A stretch of 64,000 nucleotides of DNA from Desulfovibrio sp. An276 (GCF_002159665.1 NZ_NFJC01000001.1:62001-126000), one strand, 5' to 3'. Positions 1 through 8,474 are shown, numbered from the stretch's first letter. Numbers and translations are program-made. The notes: generated from the sequence alone by a model not told the origin.

Positions 1-69
1 ACATGGCTTAACTACGCGGTTTTGAAGCAAGGCCAATTTCTGCCTACCCCAAAAAAAAGGGCTTTTTCT

Positions 70-83
70 TGTCCAAATGGACA
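70..83. promoter_or_regulatory. Palindromic operator candidate upstream of hydG
   Basis: TGTCCA-AA-TGGACA is a perfect inverted repeat with 6-bp arms and a two-base centre. It has the same layout as the core of the larger palindrome at 5822-5853 (TGCTCA-AA-TGAGCA), so both fit TGNNCAAATGNNCA. This suggests related regulator binding sites in front of the hydrogenase operon and the DUF134/NifX operon. The regulator is unknown. Confidence 0.35.
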
Positions 84-179
84 TATGACTGATATGGATA
101 CACTTTCGCAGCAATGGCGGGAGAGCATATCCACAGTCGCCGCGCCTGCGACACTGGACAAAACACAATTTTTTAAAGA

Positions 180-194
180 ATAACATATTGTTAT
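180..194. promoter_or_regulatory. 15-bp palindrome upstream of hydG
   Basis: ATAACA-TAT-TGTTAT is a perfect inverted repeat with 6-bp arms in AT-rich DNA between the 70-83 palindrome and hydG. It could be a second operator. It is short enough to arise by chance in AT-rich sequence. Confidence 0.25.
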
Positions 195-387
195 GTAATT
201 ACAAAGTAAAACGCTCTTGAATAGATGCAAGAAGTATACTAGTTGAACATTCAAACAGTTTTTGTTTCAGGGCCCTTCAGTCTCTGGGCCGAGCGCCACA
301 CGGCAAGACTGTTGTCACGAGAAGCATGACATTTCCACATCAATCAACCAATCATCCAATCTCTGTTCCCATCCTGCAGGAGTTTTT

Positions 388-1785
388 ATGGACGCAGACA
401 TAAAGGCTGTCTGGCTTGACGAAAGCGACATCGAACAGCACGCACACAGTTGCACAGTGGAAGATCAGGTCAAAATTCGCGAAATCCTTGCAAAGGCTAG
501 GGAAATGCACGGCCTTGATCTCGACGACGTGGCCAGTCTTCTGGCTATACGCTCACCCATGCTTCGCGAGGAGCTCTTCGACACGGCAAGGGCTGTGAAA
601 GAAGAGATCTACGGCAAGAGGATCGTGCTCTTTGCACCGCTCTACTTCTCCAACATCTGCTCCAACGAGTGCCTGTACTGCGCCTTCCGTCGCAGCAACA
701 GTGAAGTCACCCGCAAGGCGCTCAGTATGGAGGAAATTGCCAACGAGACCAAGATATTGCTGCGCCAGGGACATAAGCGCCTGCTTCTCGTTGCCGGCGA
801 GGCCTACCCCGGTTCCGGCATAAGCTATGTCCTTGATGCCATTGACACTGTCTATGGAGTGCGCGAAAACGGAAGCTCCATTCGCCGCATCAATGTGAAT
901 CTCGCACCCCTGTCCGTGGAAGATTTCCGTCAGCTTAAAAAACGCCAGATAGGCACCTTCCAGCTCTTCCAGGAGACCTATCACAGACCCACCTATGCCA
1001 AAATGCATCTGGCAGGCCCCAAGAAGGACTTTGACTGGCGCGCATCCAGCTTCGACAGGGCCATGCTGGCAGGCATTGATGATGTGGGCATGGGCCTGCT
1101 CTACGGATTGTACGACTGGCGCTTCGAGACCCTGGCCCTGCTCACCCATATCCGCCATCTCGAAGACAGGTTCGGGGTTGGTTGCCACACCATTTCCGTG
1201 CCCCGCATCGAACCTGCCTGCGGTTCGGACATTGCCTCCGCTCCGCCCCATGCCCTGGCAGACGAAGATTTTCTGACCCTCATTGCCACCCTGCGCCTGG
1301 CAGTGCCCTATACGGGCATCATCCTCTCAACGAGGGAAAACGCTGCCACCAGGAACAAGGCCCTTGAGCTCGGAGTCTCCCAGATTTCCGCTGGCAGTCG
1401 CACTAATCCCGGTGGCTACGCGGACGACGAGCGCTTCGAGGCAGCCCAGTTCCAGCTTGGCGACCACAGATCCCTTGCCGAGGTCATAGAGGATCTTGGC
1501 CGCAACGGCTACATTCCTTCCTTTTGCACGGGCTGCTACCGCCTGGGGCGCACTGGCAAGGACTTCATGGATCTGGCCAAACCAGGGCTCATCAAGCGCA
1601 AATGCGCTCCCAATGCCCTCTCTACCTTCGAGGAGTATTTGCTCGACTATGCCACTCCCGAGGCCAGGGCTGCCGGCGAGGACGCCATAGCCCGCCAGCT
1701 TGCAAGCATGGACGACAAGGTCCGCCAGATCTCCGAGCGCCTGCTCGCAAGAGTTCGCAGCGGCAGCCGTGACGTCTACTGCTGA
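388..1785 (+). CDS. hydG: [FeFe]-hydrogenase maturase HydG (tyrosine lyase)
   Basis: HydG is a cytoplasmic radical SAM enzyme that splits tyrosine into p-cresol and dehydroglycine and supplies the CO and cyanide ligands of the hydrogenase H-cluster. The 465-residue protein has the CX3CX2C motif for the SAM cluster at C91, C95 and C98, and the HydG-specific C-terminal CX2CX22C motif (C380, C383, C406) for the auxiliary cluster where the Fe(CO)(CN) unit is built. This C-terminal motif separates it from the thiamine enzyme ThiH. The ATG at 388 follows an AGGAG a few bases upstream; the frame is open further to a TTG at 262 but those extra residues look non-coding. It leads a run hydG, hydrogenase, hydE, hydF, so enzyme and all three maturases are encoded together. 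Confidence 0.95.
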   Translation: MDADIKAVWLDESDIEQHAHSCTVEDQVKIREILAKAREMHGLDLDDVASLLAIRSPMLREELFDTARAVKEEIYGKRIVLFAPLYFSNICSNECLYCAFRRSNSEVTRKALSMEEIANETKILLRQGHKRLLLVAGEAYPGSGISYVLDAIDTVYGVRENGSSIRRINVNLAPLSVEDFRQLKKRQIGTFQLFQETYHRPTYAKMHLAGPKKDFDWRASSFDRAMLAGIDDVGMGLLYGLYDWRFETLALLTHIRHLEDRFGVGCHTISVPRIEPACGSDIASAPPHALADEDFLTLIATLRLAVPYTGIILSTRENAATRNKALELGVSQISAGSRTNPGGYADDERFEAAQFQLGDHRSLAEVIEDLGRNGYIPSFCTGCYRLGRTGKDFMDLAKPGLIKRKCAPNALSTFEEYLLDYATPEARAAGEDAIARQLASMDDKVRQISERLLARVRSGSRDVYC

Positions 1786-1860
1786 TCGTCTCCCCATCCG
1801 CTCTCCTGGCCACCTCTTTTGCCGCCCCGTTCCTTTCGATATTACAGATTTGGAGACCCC

Positions 1861-3327
1861 ATGCCCCAAAAACAAAATACTGTCTTCCTCCTGCGTCTGG
1901 AGGTCATCACCCGCCTTGCACGGCTGTTCTGGGAGGGGAAGTTGGTCGACGAGATCGACAAAATCCCCTACCTCATGCGCCCGAGGGACTTTCAGGAGCT
2001 GAGCCGCTGCTGTCTGTACAAGGACAGGGCCATCCTGCGGGAGCGCCTGCTGGCCCTGATGGGCTTTCGTCTGGAAGAGCATCCCGACGACAGCATTCCC
2101 TTAAAGGAATTTGCAAAGGAAGCCATCAAGACACATTCGCCCAACTGGCCTTTCCTCACGGTCTGCGACGTTGCCTGCCACAGCTGTGCCAAGACACGCT
2201 ACTTTGTGAGCGATGCCTGCCAGAGCTGTGTGGCCCGCACCTGTGTCTCTGCCTGCCATTTTGGCGCCATCACCATTACAGGCGGCAGATCCCACATTGA
2301 TCCCGCCACATGCCGCAACTGCGGCATGTGCCACGACAACTGCCCCTACCAGGCCATTGTGCACCTGAGCGTGCCCTGCGAGGCAGCCTGTCCCGTGCAG
2401 GCCATGCACAAGGGGACGGACGGTCGGGCAGAAATCGATTTCGACAAGTGCACAAGCTGCGGTCGCTGCATGCGTGCCTGTCCCTTCGGCGCGGTCATGG
2501 AGCGTTCCGAGGTGCTGGACGTACTCCTTGCCCTGACGTCCAAGGCGCATGTCACCGCTCTGGTGGCTCCTGCCATTGTGGGCCAGTTCAAGGGAGGGCT
2601 TGCGCGCATCGTGACTGCCCTGAAGACGCTTGGCTTTGACGAGGTCATCGAGGTGGCGGCTGGCGCAGACGTAACCAGCGAGCGCGAGGCTGCAGAATTT
2701 GTGGAGCGCATGGAGCGCGGGGAAAAGTTCATGACAACGTCCTGTTGTCCGGCCTATGTGGAGGCCGTGCGCAGACATGCCCCGGATCTGCTTCCCTATG
2801 TGTCCAGCACGGGCACACCCATGCACTACGCAGCGGAAATCTCCCGCAAGCGTAGATCCGATACCATCAACGTCTTCATCGGCCCCTGTGTTGCCAAGCG
2901 TACCGAGGGCCTCAACGATCCCCTGGTCGACCTTGTGCTGACGTTCAGCGAAATCTGGGCCCTGTTTGCCTCGAAGGATATAGATGTCGAGCAGTGCGAT
3001 GAGGCCGATCTTGAGCTGCCCAGCGGTGCAGGCAGGGGCTATGCCATATCCGGCGGCGTGGCTGCGGCAGTGAAGCAGAGGGTCGGTGACAGGTACGAGG
3101 TGAAGCCCATTTACATCAACGGCCTCTCCCCCAGGGCGCTCAAGCAGATGCAGGGCTATATCAGGGGCAAGTGCCCGGGCAACCTCATCGAGGTTATGAC
3201 CTGCGTGGGCGGCTGCGTGGGCGGTGCCGGCGTTGTGGCTGAGCCTGCTTCGGCAGCACGCCTTGTGGACCGCTTTGCCATGAGCACCCCTGGCAGTGCG
3301 CCCAGGGAAAACCAGCCAGGCAAGTAG
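1861..3327 (+). CDS. Monomeric [FeFe]-hydrogenase, group B
   Basis: This 488-residue protein catalyses reversible proton reduction to H2, probably with ferredoxin in the cytoplasm. The N-terminal half carries cysteine-rich ferredoxin segments, including CRNCGMCHDNCP and CTSCGRCMRACP. The C-terminal half carries the three H-cluster signatures in the group B form: TSCCP (293-297), GPCVAK (341-346, where group A has MPC) and EVMTCVGGC (444-452). No signal peptide is seen. The ATG at 1861 is chosen over upstream in-frame codons because GGAG lies just upstream. It lies 75 nt after hydG and 69 nt before hydE, so co-expression is likely. Group B enzymes are little characterised compared with group A; a fermentative or redox-balancing role is an inference. 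Confidence 0.9.
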   Translation: MPQKQNTVFLLRLEVITRLARLFWEGKLVDEIDKIPYLMRPRDFQELSRCCLYKDRAILRERLLALMGFRLEEHPDDSIPLKEFAKEAIKTHSPNWPFLTVCDVACHSCAKTRYFVSDACQSCVARTCVSACHFGAITITGGRSHIDPATCRNCGMCHDNCPYQAIVHLSVPCEAACPVQAMHKGTDGRAEIDFDKCTSCGRCMRACPFGAVMERSEVLDVLLALTSKAHVTALVAPAIVGQFKGGLARIVTALKTLGFDEVIEVAAGADVTSEREAAEFVERMERGEKFMTTSCCPAYVEAVRRHAPDLLPYVSSTGTPMHYAAEISRKRRSDTINVFIGPCVAKRTEGLNDPLVDLVLTFSEIWALFASKDIDVEQCDEADLELPSGAGRGYAISGGVAAAVKQRVGDRYEVKPIYINGLSPRALKQMQGYIRGKCPGNLIEVMTCVGGCVGGAGVVAEPASAARLVDRFAMSTPGSAPRENQPGK

Positions 3328-3396
3328 CAGTATTGAACAGGAGAGGGTGGCGCACGTGCCACCCCTCTTCCCCTCTCATGCGACAGGCCCGACATC

Positions 3397-4377
3397 ATGA
3401 CAGAACACGACATTCTGGAATTGCTCCGTCTGCCCTTGCCAAAACTGCAGGCCCTTGCTTCGGAAGAGCGCAGCAAAGGCAAGGGCAGCCATGTCTTTGT
3501 GCGCGGACTTCTCGAGTTTTCAAGCCTTTGCCACCGCAACTGTCTCTACTGCGGTCTGCGCAAACAGAACACGAGGCTGGAACGCTATACGCTGACAAGG
3601 GAACAGCTCCTCTCCGCAGCCGAGGCTGCCTACCGGGCAGGAGTGGACACCTTCGTGTTGCAGTCCGGCGAATGGGACCATGATCCCAAAAAACTTGCGG
3701 ACTGCATAACTACCCTGAAGGAGCGCTTCGGCCTGCCTGTCACCCTGAGTGTCGGCGAACACAAAAGGGAGGACTACGCCCTGTGGCGCAGGGCAGGTGC
3801 GGACCGCTATCTCATCAAACACGAGACAGCATCGCCCGAACTCTATGCCAGGCTCCACCCGGGCTACACGCTTGAGGAGCGAGTAGGCGCCCTGCGCACC
3901 CTGGCCGAACTAGGCTACGAGACAGGTTCGGGCTTCATCATAGGCCTGCCGGGCCAGACCCTGGAGCTTCTGGCAAGGGACATCCTGCTGGTACGCAATC
4001 TCCATGTGGCGATGTGCGGGGTTGGCCCCTTTGTGCCCCAGAGCGCAACACCCATGGCTAAAGTTCCTGCCGGAAACGTAGAGCTGACATTGCGTGTCAT
4101 AAGTGTGCTGCGCCTTATCCTTCCCTGGGCCAATCTTCCTGCCACCACCGCCCTTGCCTCGCTTTCTCCCGTGCAGGGACAAAGGGACGGCCTGCTTGCC
4201 GGAGCCAATGTGCTCATGCCTTCCTTTACCCCACAGGAGCGCCGAAAATCCTACACCATCTACGACAACAAGGCCCAGGTAACCATGCAGGCCGTTCGCG
4301 AGGCCATAGCACAGGCAGGCCTTGCGCATACCCTCGATGAGGCCATGGCCGCACGAACACAAGGTTCGGCCTTGTAG
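3397..4377 (+). CDS. hydE: [FeFe]-hydrogenase maturase HydE
   Basis: HydE is a radical SAM enzyme that acts with HydG and HydF in building the di-iron subcluster and its dithiomethylamine bridge. The 326-residue protein has the CX3CX2C motif at C45, C49 and C52 (CHRNCLYC). The optional second cluster motif seen near the C-terminus of some HydE proteins is not visible. The length is close to the family norm of about 350. The start at 3397 gives the expected N-terminus. Its place between the hydrogenase and hydF makes HydE a much better name than the related biotin synthase or PylB families. Confidence 0.93.
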   Translation: MTEHDILELLRLPLPKLQALASEERSKGKGSHVFVRGLLEFSSLCHRNCLYCGLRKQNTRLERYTLTREQLLSAAEAAYRAGVDTFVLQSGEWDHDPKKLADCITTLKERFGLPVTLSVGEHKREDYALWRRAGADRYLIKHETASPELYARLHPGYTLEERVGALRTLAELGYETGSGFIIGLPGQTLELLARDILLVRNLHVAMCGVGPFVPQSATPMAKVPAGNVELTLRVISVLRLILPWANLPATTALASLSPVQGQRDGLLAGANVLMPSFTPQERRKSYTIYDNKAQVTMQAVREAIAQAGLAHTLDEAMAARTQGSAL

Positions 4378-4396
4378 GACGCAGAACAACGGACAG

Positions 4397-4429
4397 ACAG
4401 TTTTCAGACAGTTTTCAGACAGTTTTCTG
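4397..4429 (+). repeat. Three tandem 11-bp repeats between hydE and hydF
   Basis: ACAGTTTTCAG occurs twice head to tail (4397-4407, 4408-4418), followed by a third copy with one change (ACAGTTTTCTG, 4419-4429). The array sits in the 74-bp gap between hydE and hydF, just ahead of the hydF ribosome binding site. It may be a slippage-prone spacer or a protein or RNA binding site; no function is established. Confidence 0.7.
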
Positions 4430-4451
4430 AAATGATGAGGAATGATGCGCC

Positions 4452-5711
4452 ATGACAAAACACAGTGAAGCCACCCGCGCAAACAGACTGCACATAGGTA
4501 TCTTTGGTCGCTGTAATGCCGGCAAGTCCACCCTCTGCAACGCCTTGAGCGGCCAGAATGTGGCCCTTGTCTCCCCCGAACCCGGCACTACAACCGACCC
4601 TGTGGAAAAGGTCATGGAAATGGCCCCTTTGGGGCCTGTTGTCCTGCACGACACTGCAGGCCTCGACGACACCGGCAGTCTTGGCGAGGCGCGGGTGAAA
4701 AAGAGCCTGGAACAGCTGCACAGCGTGGATCTCGCCCTACTTGTCCTTAGCGACACCCTATGGGGCGAGCCGGAGGAACAGGCCGTGGCGGCCTTTGCAA
4801 AAGCCCGCATTCCCTTTGGCATTGTCTGCAACTGCCGTTCAGAAGAAGCCAGGGCAAGGGCGGCAAGCCTTGCCACAGGAGACGTGAAGCCCGAGCATAT
4901 CGCAGTGGTGAGCAAGGAAGATGACGGGGATAGCCTTGCAGGCCTTGACGCAGTGAGAAAACTGGTTGCAAGCCTTGTGCCCCAAAAAGCCGAGCCCCCC
5001 ATGCTCGCAGATCTGCTCCCGACACCGGCAGCGCGTCTCGTCCTGGTCTGCCCCCAGGACAGCGGAGCGCCAAGGGGCAGGCTTATCATGCCCCAGGTGC
5101 AGGCCATACGTGATGCGCTGGATGCCAGGGCCCTGTGCCTTGTCTGCACGGAAAAACAGTATCCGGATGCTTTGGCCTCCTTCGGCAACAATGTCCATCT
5201 TGTGGTCTGCGACAGCCAGGTGGTGCACACTGTTGCCAAAAACACTCCTCCCGACATTTTGCTGACAACCTTCTCCATCCTGATGGCAAGGCTCAAGGGC
5301 GATCTCGAACTTCTGGTGCGGGGTGCATGGGCCCTGACCACGGTGCAGCCAAACGACACTGTACTCATACAGGAAGCCTGTTCCCACCATGCCCAAAAGG
5401 ACGACATAGGCAGGGTCAAGATCCCGAAACTTCTTGCCAAACTTGCCGGAGGCCCAGTGCACTGTCCCATGCTGGCAGGCAGACACTGGGCTGACTACGA
5501 GGGCAGCCCCAAGGCTATTGTGCACTGTGGGGGCTGTGCTCTGACGCGCAGGGAAATGAACGCCCGCTTGGAAGAGGCACACGCAAAAAACATCCCCATG
5601 ACCAACTACGGCATGGCCATATCCCTTGCACAGGGTCTTTTGCACCGCACACTCGCTCCCTTCCCAAAGGCTCTTTCCCTGTGGCAAAGGCTCTCGGGCC
5701 AAAAGGGATAG
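4452..5711 (+). CDS. hydF: [FeFe]-hydrogenase maturation GTPase HydF
   Basis: HydF is the scaffold and carrier GTPase that receives the di-iron precursor made with HydE and HydG and transfers it to apo-hydrogenase. The 419-residue protein has a TrmE-like GTPase domain with P-loop GRCNAGKST and G3 motif DTAGLDD. The C-terminal cluster-binding domain has the HydF signature CxH...HCxxC: C310 with H312, then H358, C359 and C362. The ATG at 4452 follows GAGGA. It completes the maturase set. A 213-bp gap with a new promoter follows, so the hydrogenase operon probably ends here. Confidence 0.95.
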   Translation: MTKHSEATRANRLHIGIFGRCNAGKSTLCNALSGQNVALVSPEPGTTTDPVEKVMEMAPLGPVVLHDTAGLDDTGSLGEARVKKSLEQLHSVDLALLVLSDTLWGEPEEQAVAAFAKARIPFGIVCNCRSEEARARAASLATGDVKPEHIAVVSKEDDGDSLAGLDAVRKLVASLVPQKAEPPMLADLLPTPAARLVLVCPQDSGAPRGRLIMPQVQAIRDALDARALCLVCTEKQYPDALASFGNNVHLVVCDSQVVHTVAKNTPPDILLTTFSILMARLKGDLELLVRGAWALTTVQPNDTVLIQEACSHHAQKDDIGRVKIPKLLAKLAGGPVHCPMLAGRHWADYEGSPKAIVHCGGCALTRREMNARLEEAHAKNIPMTNYGMAISLAQGLLHRTLAPFPKALSLWQRLSGQKG

Positions 5712-5821
5712 CGAAAGCAGAGGCTGTCCAGCAAGACCATAAGGACAGGACAAAGAACAGCCTGACTGATCAACCACGGGACAGAATGCGACCTTCCTGC
5801 AAACGTTGCCGCAGCAAACCC

Positions 5822-5853
5822 ACATATTTTTGCTCAAATGAGCAAAAATATGT
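5822..5853. promoter_or_regulatory. Large perfect palindrome upstream of DUF134/NifX operon
   Basis: Two perfectly complementary 15-bp arms (left arm ACATATTTTTGCTCA, 5822-5836) flank an AA centre. The site ends 10 bp before the -35 box at 5864, where a regulator could act. It is AT-rich and not followed by a T tract on either strand, so it does not look like a terminator. A related shorter copy lies downstream of the -10 box at 5893-5906. Confidence 0.6.
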
Positions 5854-5863
5854 TGTTCATGTC

Positions 5864-5891
5864 TTGACAAATCCATTGGTCGGCCTAAATT
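5864..5891 (+). promoter_or_regulatory. Sigma-70 promoter for DUF134/NifX-MinD operon
   Basis: A consensus TTGACA (5864-5869) is followed after 16 bp by TAAATT (5886-5891), about 30 bp ahead of the ATG at 5925. Palindromic operator candidates lie on both sides, which suggests a repressible or autoregulated promoter. Confidence 0.6.
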
Positions 5892-5892
5892 A

Positions 5893-5906
5893 TGCGCAAT
5901 TGAGCA
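5893..5906. promoter_or_regulatory. Second operator-like palindrome over the start region
   Basis: TGCGCA-AT-TGAGCA matches the core of the 5822-5853 palindrome (TGCTCA-AA-TGAGCA) with few changes. It lies just downstream of the -10 box, where a bound repressor would block initiation. The pair of sites brackets the promoter. Confidence 0.45.
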
Positions 5907-5924
5907 AAACAACCAGGAGCAACC

Positions 5925-6647
5925 ATGGCAAGACCCAAAAATTGCCGCTACGTGGAGCAAGCCCCGAACGCCTGCTACTTCAAACCCTGCGGTATTCCCT
6001 TTTACCAGCTGGACGAAGTCAGGCTCAGCGTGGAAGGCCTTGAGGCCCTGCGCCTGTCGGATATAGAGGGGCTGACAGCCACCGAGGCAGCGCTCAGGGT
6101 CAGGGTTTCCCGCCATGCTTACGGCCGAACTCTGGCAGAAGCCAGAAAGGCCGTTGCCGAGGCCCTTGTTCACGGCAAGGCCCTGCGCATAGAGGGCGGA
6201 TCCTACGTTCTGCTCCGAAACGGACACAGCTGCTTTCGCAAAAGGAGGCCTGACAATATGATTATAGTTGCCATTTCCAGCGAAGGACCGACCCTGGAAG
6301 ACATGGTCGACTCCCGCTACGGACGCGCCGGAGGCTTTGTACTGGCAAGCTTCGCGGACAATGATCTGACAAGGGAGCCGGAAATTGCCTACCTCGACAA
6401 TGGCGACGCCCAGATCATGGCCCAGGGCGCAGGCATAGCCACGACCGAGCATCTGTGCAACGCAGGTGTCACGGCAGTCCTCAGCGGCTACGTCGGCCCA
6501 AAGGCCTTCGAGGCCCTGGAGGCTGCAGGCATCAGCGTCTACCAGGATATGGACAACATGACCGTGGGGCAGGCCCTTGCAAGGTTCCGCAACGGGGAAT
6601 GCACCAGGGCCAGCGCCGCCAACCACGAAAGCGGCATGCCCATGTAA
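5925..6647 (+). CDS. DUF134 DNA-binding / NifX-type cofactor-domain fusion protein
   Basis: This 240-residue protein has two parts. Residues 1 to about 100 match DUF134, a helix-turn-helix family with a conserved N-terminus (ARPKNCR...CYFKPCG). Residues about 110 to 225 match the dinitrogenase iron-molybdenum cofactor (NifX/NifB C-terminal) fold, which binds metal-sulfur clusters in related proteins. The fusion suggests a transcription factor that senses a metal cofactor or cluster, but no ligand is known. It is the first gene of a unit with two MinD-type ATPases and a NifX-like protein, and may bind the palindromes in its own promoter. The ATG at 5925 follows CAGGAG. Confidence 0.8.
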   Translation: MARPKNCRYVEQAPNACYFKPCGIPFYQLDEVRLSVEGLEALRLSDIEGLTATEAALRVRVSRHAYGRTLAEARKAVAEALVHGKALRIEGGSYVLLRNGHSCFRKRRPDNMIIVAISSEGPTLEDMVDSRYGRAGGFVLASFADNDLTREPEIAYLDNGDAQIMAQGAGIATTEHLCNAGVTAVLSGYVGPKAFEALEAAGISVYQDMDNMTVGQALARFRNGECTRASAANHESGMPM

Positions 6648-6666
6648 CAAAAGGGAGTGGAAGCCC

Positions 6667-7578
6667 ATGCGCATTGCCATAGCCAGCGGCAAGGGTGGAG
6701 CAGGCAAGACATCTGTGGCGGCCTCCCTGGCAAGGGTCTGGCCCGCAAGACACATCATGGCCGACACCGATGTGGAGGCCCCAAACCTGCACCTTTTCCT
6801 GAAACCGGACATCAGGGAAAGTTCGACCATATCCCTGCCCATACCCGTGCAGATCGATGACTCCTGTACCAAATGCTACAAGTGCCACGACATCTGCCAC
6901 TACGGGGCCATTGCCAAATTCGGAGCCAATCTCAAGCTGTTCCAGGACATGTGCCACGCCTGCGGCGGCTGCTTTGCCGTGTGCGAGACTTCTTCTCTCA
7001 CAAGGGGCGAGCGACAAATCGGTCAGCTGCACATGGGCGCCCTTTCCGATGGCACACCCTGGCTTTCCGGAGCCACGCGCATTGGCGAGGTCATGACACC
7101 TCCCCTTCTCAGGGCACTTTTCAAGAGACTGACCCATCTTGAGCAGGAAGTTGCCGACGAAGAGCTACCGGACGTAATCCTGGACGCTCCTCCGGGAGTG
7201 AGCTGTCCGGCTGTCACAGTGGGCAGCCACGTGGACGCCATCCTTATGGTTGTGGACTCCTCGCCCTTCGGCCTGCACGACTTCAAGCTGGCCCATCAGG
7301 CCTTTGGCAAGCTTGACCGTCCCCTGGCCTGTGTCCTGAACAGGGCGCAGATGCCGGGCAATGCAGGCGGCGATACCAGAGTGCGCGACTACTGCGCAGA
7401 ACACAATCTTCCCCTTCTGGCAGAACTGCCCTTCGAGCGCGAGGCAGCCGAGGCCTATTCCTCAGGCAGACTCCTGGCCGATATTTCCCCTGCCTGGAGC
7501 GAGCGTTTCGAAAACCTGGCCCAGGCCATCAGGCAAGAATTCGGTCGAGATTCCGGGAGGTCGGCATGCGCGAAATAG
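6667..7578 (+). CDS. MinD-superfamily P-loop ATPase with inserted ferredoxin domain (first copy)
   Basis: This 303-residue protein belongs to the MinD/Mrp/NifH-like ATPases with a ferredoxin insert. The deviant Walker A is SGKGGAGKT (residues 7-15). The insert has two 4Fe-4S motifs, C67-C70-C73-C77 and C96-C99-C102-C106; the second ends CAVC-like without the usual proline. A conserved DAPPG follows. Relatives in Desulfovibrio lie next to the 'orange protein' genes and are thought to act in metal-cluster handling; the exact role is not established. The ATG at 6667 follows GGGAGTGG. The gene overlaps the next ATPase by 13 nt, so the two are translationally coupled and may form a heterodimer. 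Confidence 0.85.
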   Translation: MRIAIASGKGGAGKTSVAASLARVWPARHIMADTDVEAPNLHLFLKPDIRESSTISLPIPVQIDDSCTKCYKCHDICHYGAIAKFGANLKLFQDMCHACGGCFAVCETSSLTRGERQIGQLHMGALSDGTPWLSGATRIGEVMTPPLLRALFKRLTHLEQEVADEELPDVILDAPPGVSCPAVTVGSHVDAILMVVDSSPFGLHDFKLAHQAFGKLDRPLACVLNRAQMPGNAGGDTRVRDYCAEHNLPLLAELPFEREAAEAYSSGRLLADISPAWSERFENLAQAIRQEFGRDSGRSACAK

Positions 7579-8474
7579 TCATCATCAGCGGCAAGGGAGG
7601 AACAGGCAAGACAAGCCTGTGCGCTGCCTTTGCTGCACTCGCGAAGAACGCTGTCCTGTGCGATCTCGATGTGGACGTGCCGGATTTGCACATTGTCCTT
7701 GACCCAAAGGACGGGGAAAGCAACCTCTTTCTTGGCGGCAACAAGGCTGTGGTGCAAAAAGACGATTGCGTAGGCTGCGGCCAGTGCGCTGAGCTTTGCC
7801 GGTTTGACGCTGTCGTAATGCAGGACGGCACAGCCAGCATAAGCCATCTCAATTGCGAAGGGTGCGGCGTGTGCGTGGCCCTGTGCCCTGCCAAAGCCAT
7901 AGACTTTCCCGAGGCCAAGTGTGGCGACTGGTACATTGGGGAGACACGCTTCGGCCCCTTCCTGCACGCTGTCCTTGTTCCGGGACAGGAAAATTCCGGA
8001 AAGCTTGTCACGCTTTTAAAGCGCGAGGCAAGGGAGCTTGCCAAGAAGACCGGGCGCTCAACCATACTCTGCGACGGTTCCCCTGGCATAGGGTGCCCTG
8101 TCATAAGCTCGCTCTCCGGAGCCACCCTGGCAGTCGCAGTTGTGGAGCCAAGCCTTTCCGGCAGACACGACTTTGATCGCGTAGCCAAGGTGTGTTCCCA
8201 CTTCAGGGTGCCCATTGGTGTCATCATCAACAAGGCAAACATCAACCCGGAAGAAACCGCGCGCATCATGACATACTGCGAAGAAGAGGGACACACTGTG
8301 CTCGGCACAGTTCCCTTCACAACGGACATCACTGCTGCGACCATCAAGGGCAAGGCTGTCACGGAAACGGACTCCGAACTCGCCCGGACACTTTCCTCGA
8401 TATGGGACAAAATCGATGCCCTGGCAGATCTCAAGGCCAGGGAAAGATTGCAGCTGAGAGGCTTCGGCCTCTAG
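7566..8474 (+). CDS. MinD-superfamily P-loop ATPase with inserted ferredoxin domain (second copy)
   Basis: This 302-residue protein is the partner of the preceding ATPase. It has Walker A SGKGGTGKT near the N-terminus and two ferredoxin motifs in the insert (C68-C71-C74-C78 and C97-C100-C103-C107), followed by CDGSPGIGCP in the position of the DAPPG switch. It overlaps the upstream gene by 13 nt. Adjacent paired copies of this family are common in anaerobes beside NifX-like genes. ATP-dependent transfer of a metal-sulfur cluster is a reasonable inference, but the substrate is unknown. Confidence 0.85.
   Translation: MREIVIISGKGGTGKTSLCAAFAALAKNAVLCDLDVDVPDLHIVLDPKDGESNLFLGGNKAVVQKDDCVGCGQCAELCRFDAVVMQDGTASISHLNCEGCGVCVALCPAKAIDFPEAKCGDWYIGETRFGPFLHAVLVPGQENSGKLVTLLKREARELAKKTGRSTILCDGSPGIGCPVISSLSGATLAVAVVEPSLSGRHDFDRVAKVCSHFRVPIGVIINKANINPEETARIMTYCEEEGHTVLGTVPFTTDITAATIKGKAVTETDSELARTLSSIWDKIDALADLKARERLQLRGFGL

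Larger units (their letters stand above)
1..387. other. Non-coding region upstream of hydG
   Basis: No convincing gene is seen here. The region is AT-richer than the rest of the window. It contains a 14-bp palindrome at 70-83, a 15-bp palindrome at 180-194 and a possible -10 box (TATACT, 235-240) without a good -35 at the right distance. The hydG frame stays open upstream to a TTG at 262, but the real start is judged to be the ATG at 388. The promoter of the hydrogenase operon probably lies here, but its exact position is not clear. Confidence 0.5.

Noticed and set aside
12-254. 80-codon minus-strand frame at the window start
   Set aside because: It lies in AT-rich non-coding sequence with palindromes and has no convincing start or composition.
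4839-6872. 677-codon open frame on the minus strand across hydF and the DUF134 gene
   Set aside because: It is antisense to two well-supported genes and shows no recognisable domain. Long antisense frames are common here because of codon bias.
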